Shown piece by piece: positions 46,646-55,557 of a stretch of DNA of 64,000 nt. The stretch lies in assembly GCF_029910215.1 (NCBI RefSeq), contig NZ_CP110396.1:806001-870000 (forward strand), in the 5' to 3' direction. The DNA comes from Paraburkholderia sp. D15 (GTDB taxonomy: Bacteria; Pseudomonadota; Gammaproteobacteria; Burkholderiales; Burkholderiaceae). Below the pieces are notes generated by a model. The model did no database searches. It was not told the origin of the DNA and worked only from the letters and a program-made list of their open reading frames with translations. The stretch's first letter is position 1; the number at the start of each line of letters is the position of its first letter. A program made the translations under genes and the position numbers.

Positions 46646-47559
46646 GGGCGCTCTCCGTTGCCGGCGCCGCCGGTGCCGCCGGTGCGCTGCGACTCGGCCA
46701 TCCTGCGCGCGTCGTAACCGCCGAGCTTGTCGCCGCTCACCAGTTCGTTGTGCGCATGCGCGAAGTGATGCCATGCGAACGCCGCGTCCATCGCGGCGCG
46801 TTTGCCCTGCAGTTCCTCGACGTGGTTCACCGCCTGCTTGGTCAAGGTCAGACCGAGCCGCGGCATGCGCGCGATTTTCGCTGCCATGTCCGCGGTGGTC
46901 GCGTGCAGCTGCTCGCGCGTGACGACCCGGTTCACCATCCCCATCTGGTACGCGCGCGCCGCGTCCATGCGCTCGCCGAGAAACAGAAACTCCTTGGCGA
47001 TGCGCGGATTCAACTCGTACGCATGCGCGAAATATTCGACGCCGGGAATGCCCATGCGCACGACCGGATCGGAGAAGAACGCATCGTCGGACGCGACGAT
47101 CAGATCGCAGACCCACGCCAGCATCAGGCCGCCGGCCACGCACGCGCCCTGCACCATCGCGATGGTCGGCTTGGGCAGATCGCGCCAGCGGCGGCACATG
47201 CCGAGGTACACCTCCTGCTCGCGGGCGTACAGAAACTCGCCGCCTTCCTTGTTCACATGGTCGTACCAGAGCGAGGTCCGCTCGAACGATTGATGAATGT
47301 CGCGGCCCGGCGTGCCGATGTCGTGGCCCGCCGAGAAGTGCTTACCCGCGCCGGCCAGCACGATGACCTTGACCGCGTCGTCGTCGGTCGCGCGGCGGAA
47401 CGCGGCGTCGAGCGCATAGGTCATCTTCGAGTTCTGCGCGTTGTGGTACTCGGGGCGGTTCATGGTGACCGTCGCGATGCCGTCGCTCACCTGGTAGGTG
47501 ACGACCTCGCCGGACGCGCTCGCTTCGCCGGCTGCCGCCGTGGCTGGATTGATCGACAT
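46642..47559 (-). CDS. Enoyl-CoA hydratase of the HIP region
   Basis: This 305-residue crotonase-fold protein has MNRPEYHNAQNSKMTYALD, AGAGKHFSAGHDIG (oxyanion-hole Gly), MVQGACVAGGLMLAWVCDLIVAS and DPVVRMGIPGVEYFAHAYEL. The usual catalytic Glu positions are not obvious in this last stretch, so hydratase activity is not certain. It lies between ipdB and ipdC and is coupled to ipdC. Hydration of the enoyl-CoA of the HIP side chain, or of a later intermediate, is the natural role. It is distinct from the EchA20-type gene nearby. Confidence 0.82.
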   Translation of the reverse strand: MSINPATAAAGEASASGEVVTYQVSDGIATVTMNRPEYHNAQNSKMTYALDAAFRRATDDDAVKVIVLAGAGKHFSAGHDIGTPGRDIHQSFERTSLWYDHVNKEGGEFLYAREQEVYLGMCRRWRDLPKPTIAMVQGACVAGGLMLAWVCDLIVASDDAFFSDPVVRMGIPGVEYFAHAYELNPRIAKEFLFLGERMDAARAYQMGMVNRVVTREQLHATTADMAAKIARMPRLGLTLTKQAVNHVEELQGKRAAMDAAFAWHHFAHAHNELVSGDKLGGYDARRMAESQRTGGTGGAGNGERP

Positions 47560-47567
47560 GACGTCCC

Positions 47568-48365
47568 TCACGCGCGGCGCGGCGCCGGGTTGTTGCGCAC
47601 CACCGCGGCACGCAGATTGTGGGGATCGAGCGAGCGCACGATGCGCAGATCGTCCGCGGTCGGCGGCGCCGTCACCGCGATGCCGGGATGCGCGAGCAAC
47701 GCGAAACCGGTGGCCTCCTGCACTTCGTCGAAGCTCACGCCGGGATGCAGCGAGCGCACCTGGACCGCGTGATCCGGGCCGCCGAAGTCCATCACGCACA
47801 GATCGGTAATCACGCTGCGCAGATCGGTGAATGCGCGCATGCCGGGGATCTCGCGCGCCGGGTTGTAGCCCACGCTGCACACCATGTCCACTTCGCCGGC
47901 CACGAACGTGCGCTTGCCGTGTCCGCTGACGAAAAACGAATTCGCATGGTTGATGCTGTTGCCGGGAAAACCGCGCGCGCCGAGCAATTGCGTTTTCGGG
48001 CGCGCGTAGTCGTCGCCGAGCCAGGAGATGTTCGCCTGACCGAAGCGGTCGATCTGCGTGGGCATCACCAGCGCGTGACGCTTGCCGTGCCACACGCAAT
48101 CGAACACGCGCTCGTAGGTCATCAGGCCCGATGCCTCGACGCGATAGCCCGCTTCGCGCGGCCCGAGCGGTACCGGGTTTTCCACCAGATACGCTTCGCC
48201 GTCGGTCAGCATCAGGCCGGGGTTGTAGGCCAGCCGCGCGAGACCCGCCGCGAGGCGCGGCCCCGTGCCGATGCCGGTGGCCAGCACTTCGCCGTCGTCG
48301 CGCCAGACGCGCGCGGCGGTGACGATCATCAGTTCCGCGAGGGAATAGTCGAGAGAGTCGCTCAT
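47568..48365 (-). CDS. ipdB: IpdB, beta chain of COCHEA-CoA hydrolase
   Basis: This 265-residue class I CoA-transferase-like chain includes YSLAELMIVTAARVWRDDGEVLATGIGTGPRLAA, NPGLMLTDGEAYLVENPVPLG, DCVWHGKRHALVMPTQIDRFGQANIS and GSVGYNPARE-type VDMVCSVGYNPA. IpdAB is a member of this superfamily that hydrolyses ring C of COCHEA-CoA instead of moving CoA. The gene follows ipdA by ten bases and is followed by a hydratase gene after eight. The pair next to hsaC and fadD3 is a hallmark of ring C/D degradation. Confidence 0.92.
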   Translation of the reverse strand: MSDSLDYSLAELMIVTAARVWRDDGEVLATGIGTGPRLAAGLARLAYNPGLMLTDGEAYLVENPVPLGPREAGYRVEASGLMTYERVFDCVWHGKRHALVMPTQIDRFGQANISWLGDDYARPKTQLLGARGFPGNSINHANSFFVSGHGKRTFVAGEVDMVCSVGYNPAREIPGMRAFTDLRSVITDLCVMDFGGPDHAVQVRSLHPGVSFDEVQEATGFALLAHPGIAVTAPPTADDLRIVRSLDPHNLRAAVVRNNPAPRRA

Positions 48366-48375
48366 CTGCGCTCCA

Positions 48376-49269
48376 TTACAGAATCGGCAACGGCAACGCC
48401 GCTACATGGGACCGGCCGCCTGCGCGTTGCAGATAGCCGGCTTCGTCGGCGCCCACCACGTCGCGCAGATAGGCCGCTGTTTGCGCCGCGTCCCCGGCGC
48501 TCGCGCAATACGCCTTCAGTTGCGGCAGATCCCAGCCATAGGCCGGTGCGCACGAAGTCGGATGCGCGCCGCACGGCGCCTGCACGACACCCGTCACGAG
48601 CGAACGCTCGAACGTGTTGCGGCGCGCGAGATCGAGGTCGCTGCTGGCGAGCGACTCGACCACCGTTTCGCTGCTGACGAAGCACCGTTTCGCCGCCCGC
48701 GCGAACCACGCGTCGAAGAACGGGTCCGGGCCATCGATACGCGTATTGCCCATCGGGTCCGCCGCATTCACGTGCAGCAGCGCGGCGTCGAGTTCGATCG
48801 CGGGCATGGCGAGCAAGGTCTCGCCGCCGTACGGCGACTGCACGGTCCGCAGATGCGGCGCGTGCGTGAGCAGGTCGGTGCCGAGGCCGACGCGCGTCGG
48901 CAGGAACGGCAGACGCGCGGCGGCCGCGCGCAGGCCGAGTTGCAGCAGGCCTTCGTCGAGTTCGAGCACGTCGATCGCACCGGCTTCACGGGCGCGGCGG
49001 AAATGCGGTTCGAGCGGAATCACGTCGAGCGACACGAAGCCGAACACCACCTTGCGCACCTTGCCCGCCGCGCACAGCAGGCCGACATCCGGGCCGCCGT
49101 ACGCGACCACCGTCAGGTCCTTCAGATCCGAGCGGAGGATTTCGCGCACCAGCGCCATCGGTTTGCGGCGCGGCCCCCATCCGCCGATGCCGAGCGTCAT
49201 GCCGTCGGCGAGTTGCGCGACGACGTCGCGCGCACTGAGTCGTTTGTCGAGTTTATTCATGGCAGTCAT
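48376..49269 (-). CDS. ipdA: IpdA, alpha chain of COCHEA-CoA hydrolase
   Basis: This 297-residue class I CoA-transferase-like chain includes LADGMTLGIGGWGPRRKPMALVREI, VVAYGGPDVGLLCAAGKV, VFGFVSLDVIPLEPHF and LPTRVGLGTDL. A DAALLHVNAADPMGNTRIDG loop and the late PTSCAPAYGWDLPQLKAY region complete the match to IpdA (Rv3551). Together with IpdB it opens the last ring of the steroid nucleus. The start may be ATG 49269 or ATG 49260. It begins seven bases after the hsaC stop codon, so it belongs to the hsaC-led unit. Confidence 0.92.
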   Translation of the reverse strand: MTAMNKLDKRLSARDVVAQLADGMTLGIGGWGPRRKPMALVREILRSDLKDLTVVAYGGPDVGLLCAAGKVRKVVFGFVSLDVIPLEPHFRRAREAGAIDVLELDEGLLQLGLRAAAARLPFLPTRVGLGTDLLTHAPHLRTVQSPYGGETLLAMPAIELDAALLHVNAADPMGNTRIDGPDPFFDAWFARAAKRCFVSSETVVESLASSDLDLARRNTFERSLVTGVVQAPCGAHPTSCAPAYGWDLPQLKAYCASAGDAAQTAAYLRDVVGADEAGYLQRAGGRSHVAALPLPIL

Positions 49270-49275
49270 CGCGGC

Positions 49276-50172
49276 TCAAAGAAATCCCACGCTGAAGTCG
49301 TGGCCCCACAGGCTCACGCGGGTCGCCTCGTAGACGTTGTGCTGTTCCCAGTCGACCGTCAGGCCGCCGTAGCCGTATTCCAGGTCGAAGCCGCCCGGCG
49401 TCTTCATGTAGAACGAGATCATCCGGTCGTTGCAGTGGCGGCCGAGCGTTGCCGAGAGCTTCACGCCCTGCGCCGCGGCGCGGTCGAGCGCACGGCCCAC
49501 TTCGTCCATCGATTCGACTTCGGCCATCACGTGAATGCAGCCGGACGGCACCGCCATGTCCATGATCGCGAGGCTGTGATGACGCGCGTTCCGGCAGTGC
49601 AGGAAGTGGATGCGCTTCTCGGGTTCGGCGGGGTCGTCGGTGAAGCGCACGCGGAAGATGTCGGAGAGCTCGAAGCCCATCACGTTGCGCAGGAATGCAT
49701 CGGTCGCGTCGAACTGCGGCGCGGGCAGCACCGCGTGGCCGAGACCCATCGCGCCGGTGACGAAACCCGGCACGCCGAGCGGCGAGGCGAAGCGGCGGAA
49801 ATCCGCGCGCACGCCCCAGAAAAATTCGTGACGGTTGCCCGAGGGGTCCACGCACCACGCCATCGCCTGCACGCGGCGCAGCGCGGCTTCGGCGGCGCTC
49901 GCGCGGACCGCTTCCATGCCGCACAGTTCGAGCGCGCGGATCGCGTGATCGAACGCGGCGGCGTCGGCCAGTTCCCAGCCGGACGCGACGTAGCGGTCGC
50001 TGTCGCCGGGCACGATCAGGTAGCGGAAATCGCGCTCGTCCATCTTCAGATACAGCGCGCCGTCCGCGGCATCCTGGGTCTGCATGCCCAGCACTTTTTC
50101 GGCGTAATCGCGCCATGTGTCGACCTGGGTCGACTGCACGACGACGTAGCCTAAAGCCCGCACTTCGATCAT
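49276..50172 (-). CDS. hsaC: Extradiol dioxygenase HsaC/TesB
   Basis: This 298-residue type I extradiol dioxygenase with two vicinal-oxygen-chelate domains cleaves ring A of 3,4-DHSA between C4 and C5. Iron ligands visible by comparison with BphC are H146 (GLGHAVL), His near 199 (NARHHSLAI) and E265 (GFDLEYGYGG). The N-terminal domain starts EVRALGYVVVQST and includes WELADAAAFDHAI. It is the first gene after a good operator-like palindrome (50234) and probably leads the ipdA-ipdB-...-RND unit. Its product is the HsaD substrate. Confidence 0.93.
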   Translation of the reverse strand: MIEVRALGYVVVQSTQVDTWRDYAEKVLGMQTQDAADGALYLKMDERDFRYLIVPGDSDRYVASGWELADAAAFDHAIRALELCGMEAVRASAAEAALRRVQAMAWCVDPSGNRHEFFWGVRADFRRFASPLGVPGFVTGAMGLGHAVLPAPQFDATDAFLRNVMGFELSDIFRVRFTDDPAEPEKRIHFLHCRNARHHSLAIMDMAVPSGCIHVMAEVESMDEVGRALDRAAAQGVKLSATLGRHCNDRMISFYMKTPGGFDLEYGYGGLTVDWEQHNVYEATRVSLWGHDFSVGFL

Positions 50173-50233
50173 CTCCGACTCCTCCAGAAACCGTTGTTGT
50201 CAGGCTTATTCTGGCGCTGGGGGAGCGGTGCTA

Positions 50234-50252
50234 CATCGTCTGTTGGGACTAG
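50234..50252 (+). promoter_or_regulatory. Steroid-regulon operator candidate, site 4
   Basis: CATCGTCTGTTGGGACTAG matches ATCGTCY-N4-RGACTAG exactly and lies 62 bases upstream of hsaC. Its CTA contains the TAG stop codon of fadD3, the same arrangement as at site 3. Confidence 0.75.
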
Positions 50253-51895
50253 CTTGCGACGGCGTTCGCGGGGCTTGCGGACGGGTTGTCCGGCTCGTCG
50301 CCCGCGCCTTCGCGCAGACGGTACTTGAGCACCTTGCCGGCCGCGCTGACCGGCAGCCGTTCGACGATCGACAGATAGCGCGGCACCTTGTAGTTCGCCA
50401 TGTTGCCGCGCGCCCAGTCGATCAGTGCGTCGACGCTCGCCGTCTGCCCCGCGCGCAGCACCACGAACGCGTGCCCCACTTCGCCGAGCCGCGCGTCGGG
50501 CACGCCGATCAGCGCGACCTGCGCGACCGCCGGATGCGCGCTGAACAGCCGCTCGATCTCCGCCGGATAGCAATTGAAGCCGCCGACGATGAACATGTCC
50601 TTGATGCGGTCGGTGATGCGCAGATAGCCGTTGGCGTCGAGCGAGCCGAGGTCGCCGGTGTGCAGCCAGCCGTCCGCGTCGATCGTTTCGTTGCTCTGGC
50701 CGCTCGGCTCGCGTTGTCCGAAGTAACCCTGCATCACGTTGTAGCCGCGAATCTGCACCTCGCCGGTCGCGCCGGCGGGCAAGGCCACGCCATGGCCGTC
50801 GGCGATGCGGATCTCGACGCCGGGCATCGCGCGGCCCGAGGTGTGCGCGACGGTTTCGGCGTCGTCGCCGGGCCGGCACAGCGTCGCGAAGCCGCACGAC
50901 TCCGTCAGGCCGTAGCCGGTCAGCACGGTCTCGAAGCCGAGTTCCGCGCGCATTCGTTCGATCAGGCTCGGCGCGATCGCCGCCGCGCCCGTCACCGCCA
51001 CGCGTAGCGACGACAGATCGCGCGCCGCGAGATCCGGCATGTCGAGCAGCGCGTGGTAGAGCGTGGGCGGTCCCGGCAGGATCGACACGCGGTCGCGCAC
51101 GATCCGTTCGAGCACGCGCTCCGGGTTGAACACAAGATGCGGGAGAATCGTCGCGCCGCTCGCAAGCGCCGCCAGCCAGCCGGCCTTGTAACCGAACGCG
51201 TGGAAAAACGGATTGACGATCAGATAGCGGTCGCTGCCGCGCAGCGTCGCGATGCGTGCCCAGTCGTGCACGCCGCGCAGATTCTGGCCGTGCGTGGTCA
51301 TCACGCCTTTCGGACGGCCCGTGGTGCCGGACGTGAACATGATGTCCATCAGCGTATCGGGACGCACCGTCGCCTCGCGCTCGCGGAACGTCTCCATCGA
51401 CGTGCCGGCCGCGCGCAGCAGGAAGGCGTCCCACGTTTCGTCGCGGCCGTGATGAACCGGCGCGCCGCGCTCGATTTCGCCGTCGAACACGACGATCCGT
51501 TCGAGCGATTCGGGCCGATGCGGCGCCAGCATCGCCGGATACGAATCGCCGAGGAAGGTGCCGCAGCAGAACAGCAGGCGCGCGCCGCTGTCCTGCAGGA
51601 TCGCGCCCGCTTCGAGCCCCTTCATGCGTGTGTTGATCGGCACCAGCGCGGCGCCCGCGCTGTGAATCGCCAGTGCCGCGACGATCCACGACGCGACGTT
51701 CGGCGCCCAGATCGCCACCCGCTCGCCCGGCTCGATGCCGCAGCCGATCAGCGCGCGCGCCGCCGCGATGCGGGCCGCGTCGAGCTGCGCGTAGCTGAGA
51801 TTGCCCTGCGTTGTTTCGATCGCGGTGCGCGTGCCGTGGCGCGCGGCGCCCTGGGCGATCAGTGCGGGCGTCGTCAGAATGTGATTGAGCGTCAT
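50249..51895 (-). CDS. fadD3: HIP-CoA ligase, FadD3 type
   Basis: This 548-residue AMP-forming acyl-CoA synthetase has the phosphate loop TSGTTGRPKG at 188-197, then LTGYGLTESCG, DGWLHTGDLG, RITDRIKDMFIVGGFNCYPAEIE and the C-terminal lysine region PVSAAGKVLKYRLRE. FadD3 activates HIP, the C/D-ring product of HsaD, with CoA and commits it to the Ipd/FadE steps. The assignment rests on motifs, length and position between hsaC and kshB. I start it at ATG 51895; no strong ribosome-binding site is seen there, so the start is less certain. Confidence 0.87.
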   Translation of the reverse strand: MTLNHILTTPALIAQGAARHGTRTAIETTQGNLSYAQLDAARIAAARALIGCGIEPGERVAIWAPNVASWIVAALAIHSAGAALVPINTRMKGLEAGAILQDSGARLLFCCGTFLGDSYPAMLAPHRPESLERIVVFDGEIERGAPVHHGRDETWDAFLLRAAGTSMETFREREATVRPDTLMDIMFTSGTTGRPKGVMTTHGQNLRGVHDWARIATLRGSDRYLIVNPFFHAFGYKAGWLAALASGATILPHLVFNPERVLERIVRDRVSILPGPPTLYHALLDMPDLAARDLSSLRVAVTGAAAIAPSLIERMRAELGFETVLTGYGLTESCGFATLCRPGDDAETVAHTSGRAMPGVEIRIADGHGVALPAGATGEVQIRGYNVMQGYFGQREPSGQSNETIDADGWLHTGDLGSLDANGYLRITDRIKDMFIVGGFNCYPAEIERLFSAHPAVAQVALIGVPDARLGEVGHAFVVLRAGQTASVDALIDWARGNMANYKVPRYLSIVERLPVSAAGKVLKYRLREGAGDEPDNPSASPANAVAS

Positions 51896-51966
51896 GATGA
51901 ATTCGAGGGTGAATGCGGGGCACGCGCTCCGTGTGCGGGGTGACGGGTGAAGCGCGTGTCGTGTAC

Positions 51967-53046
51967 CTAGTCGGGGAAGGCGACGTGGAGCGTCGCGCTG
52001 GCGGGTGTCGCGCTGCACGCGAGGGTCCAGCCGTCGGCGAGATCGGCGGCGTCGAGCACGTGGTTCGCGTTCAGCGTCACGCTGCCGGACACGACGCGGC
52101 ACATGCAGGCGCCGCACAAACCGCTGCGGCAGGAGTTCGGCGCGGGCAGTTCGGCACGCAGCATCGCGTCGAGCAGGGTCTCGCCGGGTTCGCTGGTGAC
52201 GTGGAAGGTCGCGCCGTCGAGTTGCGTTTCGATGGCGGCGGTGACGCTGGTTTGCGATTCGGCGCTGGGTTCGGCGCTGGCGGCGACGTTCGCGTCGGCA
52301 TCGACGCCGCTACCCCGCGCCGGCAGATCGGGCAGATCCGGCAACGAAACGAAACGCTCCACATGCACTTTCGCACGCGGCAAACCGAGCGACAGCATCG
52401 CCGCCAACGCGTTCTCCATGAACAGCGCCGGTCCGCAGATAAAACATTCCTGCGTGCTCCACGGCCGCGCGAGTTCTTCCAGATGACGCTGCTGCGGAAT
52501 CCCCTGCACGCTGTCGAGCCAATGAATCACGCGCAACCGTCCCGCGTGCCGCTGTCCGAGCTGGCGCAACTCGTCGGCGAAAATCACCGACTGCGCGTCG
52601 CGGTTCGCGTAGATCAGCGTCAGCATGCCGCGTCCATTGACCAGCGCCGACTTCAGAATCGACAGCACCGGCGTGATGCCGCTGCCGCCCGCGAACAGCA
52701 GCAGATCGCCTTCGAGCGAACGCGGCGTGAAGACGCCGGCCGGCGCCATCACGTCGAGTTCGTCGCCGGGCTGCACGCTGTCGCACATCCAGTTCGACGC
52801 GCGTCCGTCGCGCACCCGCTTGATGGTGATTTTCGGCGCGGCGTCGATGCCCGGCGCGCTCGACAGCGAATAGCAGCGCTGCACGACCGCGTCGGCGCAC
52901 GGCACCTTGAGCGTGAGAAACTGCCCCGGGCGATAGCTGAACTGCTCGCGCAGCGTTGGCGGCAGATCGAACACGAAAGAGCGCGCATCGGCGCTCTCCG
53001 CGATCACGTCCGCCACCTTGAGCCGGTGAAAACGCGTGTCGGCCAT
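51967..53046 (-). CDS. kshB: 3-ketosteroid 9alpha-hydroxylase, reductase component KshB
   Basis: This 359-residue reductase carries electrons from NADH to KshA. The FAD domain has RCYSLSS (57-63). The NAD domain has LLFAGGSGITPVLSILK and CGPALFMENALAAM. The C-terminal plant-type 2Fe-2S domain has Cys at 306, 311, 314 and 344 (C-x4-C-x2-C-x29-C). An Ala/Ser/Asp-rich linker of about 30 residues joins the NAD and 2Fe-2S domains. Its partner kshA lies at the far end of the array. It could also serve HsaA-type or other oxygenases, but KshB is the best fit. Confidence 0.9.
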   Translation of the reverse strand: MADTRFHRLKVADVIAESADARSFVFDLPPTLREQFSYRPGQFLTLKVPCADAVVQRCYSLSSAPGIDAAPKITIKRVRDGRASNWMCDSVQPGDELDVMAPAGVFTPRSLEGDLLLFAGGSGITPVLSILKSALVNGRGMLTLIYANRDAQSVIFADELRQLGQRHAGRLRVIHWLDSVQGIPQQRHLEELARPWSTQECFICGPALFMENALAAMLSLGLPRAKVHVERFVSLPDLPDLPARGSGVDADANVAASAEPSAESQTSVTAAIETQLDGATFHVTSEPGETLLDAMLRAELPAPNSCRSGLCGACMCRVVSGSVTLNANHVLDAADLADGWTLACSATPASATLHVAFPD

Positions 53047-53057
53047 GGCGGGAGGAC

Positions 53058-53822
53058 TCAGGCCACGCCCATGATCAACTGCGCGTTATCGATCCGATAC
53101 TCGCTGCCGTTGATGAAGCGCGATTCGTCCGACGCGAGGAACAGCACCAGATTCGCGATGTCTTCCGGCAGACACATGCGCGCATGCGGATCGACCGCCT
53201 GGGTCAGCGCCTCGCGCGTGCCTTCGGCCGCACCGAAGAACGGCTCGGTCATCGGCGTGAGAATGCCGTCCGGGTGGATCGTATTGCAGCGCACGCGGTA
53301 GCCCTGCTGCTTGCAGTGCGCGGCGATCGCGCGCGTGAGCGCGGTCACCGCGCCCTTGCTGGCCGAGTACGCGCAGAACGCGCCGAGGCCGCCGAGCGCC
53401 GCGACCGACGACATATTGACGATCGAACCGCCCTTCTCCTTCATCGCCTTGACCGCCGCGCGGCAGCCGAGGAAGTAGCCTTCCGCATTGATGCGCAGCA
53501 CGTTCTGCCATTGTTCGAGGGTGGTGTCCTCGATGCTGCCGAGCAGCAGCACGGCGGCATTGTTGACCAGCACGTCCGGCGTGCCGAAGCTCGCTTGCGC
53601 GGCGCCGAACACGTCGTTCCAGCCCGCCTCGGAGGTGATGTCGTGACGCACGAAACGCGCCGCGTCGCCGATTTCCGCCGCCACCGCGCGGCCCGCTTCC
53701 TCGTTGACGTCGGTCAGCACCACGCGCGCGCCTTCGCGCGCGAACAGCAGCGCGTCCTGCTTGCCGACGCCGCTCGCGGCGCCCGTCACGATGGCGATCT
53801 TGCCTTTGAGTCTGTCTCCCAT
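53058..53822 (-). CDS. 3beta/17beta-hydroxysteroid dehydrogenase
   Basis: This 254-residue SDR has the same length as the Comamonas testosteroni 3beta/17beta-HSD and shares its marks: KGKIAIVTGAASGVG, ARFVRHDITSE, NNAAVLL, GSIVNMSSVAALGG, YSASKGAVTALTRA, CKQQGYRVRCNTIHPDGILTPM and LVLFLASDES. It should oxidise the 17beta- or 3beta-hydroxyl of testosterone-type steroids to ketones with NAD. GAGAG precedes ATG 53822. It lies between a KstD-like gene and kshB in the hsaA-led unit. Confidence 0.9.
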   Translation of the reverse strand: MGDRLKGKIAIVTGAASGVGKQDALLFAREGARVVLTDVNEEAGRAVAAEIGDAARFVRHDITSEAGWNDVFGAAQASFGTPDVLVNNAAVLLLGSIEDTTLEQWQNVLRINAEGYFLGCRAAVKAMKEKGGSIVNMSSVAALGGLGAFCAYSASKGAVTALTRAIAAHCKQQGYRVRCNTIHPDGILTPMTEPFFGAAEGTREALTQAVDPHARMCLPEDIANLVLFLASDESRFINGSEYRIDNAQLIMGVA

Positions 53823-53842
53823 CTTCGTTCTCTCTTTCAGTG

Positions 53843-55540
53843 TCAATCGGTTGCAGTCAGAAAATGGGCGCCGTTCGCGAGAACCGCGCCCGCGGCGGCC
53901 CGGCCTGCCTGGCGGCCGGACCAGATACAGTCGGCGAGCGACAAGCCGCTCACGTAATGATTCGACGCCAGTCCGCACGCGGCGCGGCCGGCGGCGAACA
54001 GGCCCGCGACCGGTTCACCGCCAGCGGACAGCACCGCATTGCTGGTCTCGTCGACGCGCAAGCCGCCCAGCGTGATCGACGGACACGGGAACACGCGGCT
54101 GCTCGCGGAGATATCGATCGCGTAGTAAGGGCCGTGCGCGAGCGGCTGCAGCATCGCGGAGGATTTGCCGAACTCGCGGTCCACGCCCTGTTGCGCGGCG
54201 GCGTTATAAATGTCGACGGTCTGCGCGAGCACCGCCGGATCGCAGCCGATGCGCCCGGCAAGTTCCGTCACCGACGCGGCACGCTTGCGGCCGGCCAGCA
54301 TCAGCAGCAGCGCGGGCACGCTTTGAAACGCCCACAGTCCGCCGCGCAGACATTCGCGCAGCGCTTGCCTGACGAGACGCGCGTCGAGAATCAGCCATGC
54401 GTGGCCGTCGCGCGTTTCGCACATCGCATGACCGAGCGCCGCGCCATAGACTTCCTCGTTGCAGAAACGCGCGCCGCGGCGGTCCACCACGCAGCCTTGC
54501 GCCCACGCATACGGCGGGTTGATGAAGCGCCACGCGGACACGCGTTCGAGGCGCGTCGCCACGCCGCCCGCCGACTCGCCGAGGCGAATGCCCGAGCCGT
54601 CGCAGCCGGTCGCGCCGAGCCGCCAGTTCGGCAGATAGCGCGGTGCGTGACGCGCCACCATCGCGCGGTTGAAGATGAAGCCGCCGGTGCTGAGAATCAC
54701 CGCATCGGCCTTGATCGTGATGAGGCGGCTCTCGCGCAGCTCCACGCGATGCAAGGCCTCGCGCAAACGGTCGGCCCATGCGGGCATGCCGTTGTGCAGC
54801 CGATCCGCCCAGCGCGCGAGCCGTGTGTGCGCACGCTGCGCGCGGCCCGGCGCGACCTGCCAGACCTGCGCGCCGATCACGCGGCCGCCGCGATCCGTGA
54901 CGAGGCGGCGCACGCTCGCGTGGCACAGCGTGTCGATGAACGGCTGCGCGTCGACCGCGTCGCGCAAGGTGTCGTACAGCACGCGGCCCGACATGCCGTC
55001 GCCGACCACGCGATGACCGCGCGGCGCGGGTGGATGCGCACGCGCGGCATCGCCCACCGCTTCGTTGCCGGAGTAGTACAGGTAATAGCCGTTCTGCGGA
55101 TACGAGGTCTTGCGCGGCGGCACCGTCGCGGCAAAGCGCACGCCGAGCCGTTCGAGCCAGCGCAGCATCTCCGCGCTGCCCGCGCAGAAACGGCGCAGCG
55201 TGGCGGCGGTTACGGCGTCGCCCACTTCGTGCTGCAGGTACGCGAACATCGCCTCGGGCGTATCCGCGTAACCCGCTTCGCGCTGGTACGGTGTGCCGCC
55301 GCCCGCGTACACCACGCCGCCGCTTTTCGCGCTCGCGCCGCCGCCTTCGAAGCGCTCGACAATGCGCACTTTCGCGCCGGCCGCCGCCGCTTCCAGCGCG
55401 GCGCACGCGCCGGCCGCGCCGAAGCCGGCCACCAGCACGTCGCACACGTCGTCCCAGCGGACTCGCGCGGGATCGTCGACGACGAGCGGCGCCTCCACCG
55501 GCGTCGCGTGGTCGTGGCGGGCTTCAGCGCAGGTGGACAT
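53843..55540 (-). CDS. FAD-dependent 3-ketosteroid dehydrogenase-like flavoprotein
   Basis: This 565-residue flavoprotein belongs to the fumarate reductase/KstD superfamily. The FAD-binding start is DVLVAGFGAAGACAALEAAAAGAKVRIVE. GGASAKSGGVVYAGGG, LSTGGFIFNRAMV, GPYYAIDIS and a C-terminal LFAAGRAACGLASNHYVSGLSLADC follow. It is clearly different from the KstD encoded next to it. In steroid degraders a delta1-dehydrogenase and a delta4(5alpha)-dehydrogenase are often adjacent (TesH/TesI), so this may be the second activity. Sequence alone does not decide which. It lies between hsaB and a 3beta/17beta-HSD gene. Confidence 0.8.
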   Translation of the reverse strand: MSTCAEARHDHATPVEAPLVVDDPARVRWDDVCDVLVAGFGAAGACAALEAAAAGAKVRIVERFEGGGASAKSGGVVYAGGGTPYQREAGYADTPEAMFAYLQHEVGDAVTAATLRRFCAGSAEMLRWLERLGVRFAATVPPRKTSYPQNGYYLYYSGNEAVGDAARAHPPAPRGHRVVGDGMSGRVLYDTLRDAVDAQPFIDTLCHASVRRLVTDRGGRVIGAQVWQVAPGRAQRAHTRLARWADRLHNGMPAWADRLREALHRVELRESRLITIKADAVILSTGGFIFNRAMVARHAPRYLPNWRLGATGCDGSGIRLGESAGGVATRLERVSAWRFINPPYAWAQGCVVDRRGARFCNEEVYGAALGHAMCETRDGHAWLILDARLVRQALRECLRGGLWAFQSVPALLLMLAGRKRAASVTELAGRIGCDPAVLAQTVDIYNAAAQQGVDREFGKSSAMLQPLAHGPYYAIDISASSRVFPCPSITLGGLRVDETSNAVLSAGGEPVAGLFAAGRAACGLASNHYVSGLSLADCIWSGRQAGRAAAGAVLANGAHFLTATD

Positions 55541-55557
55541 GGCGCGCGATGCCTCGT

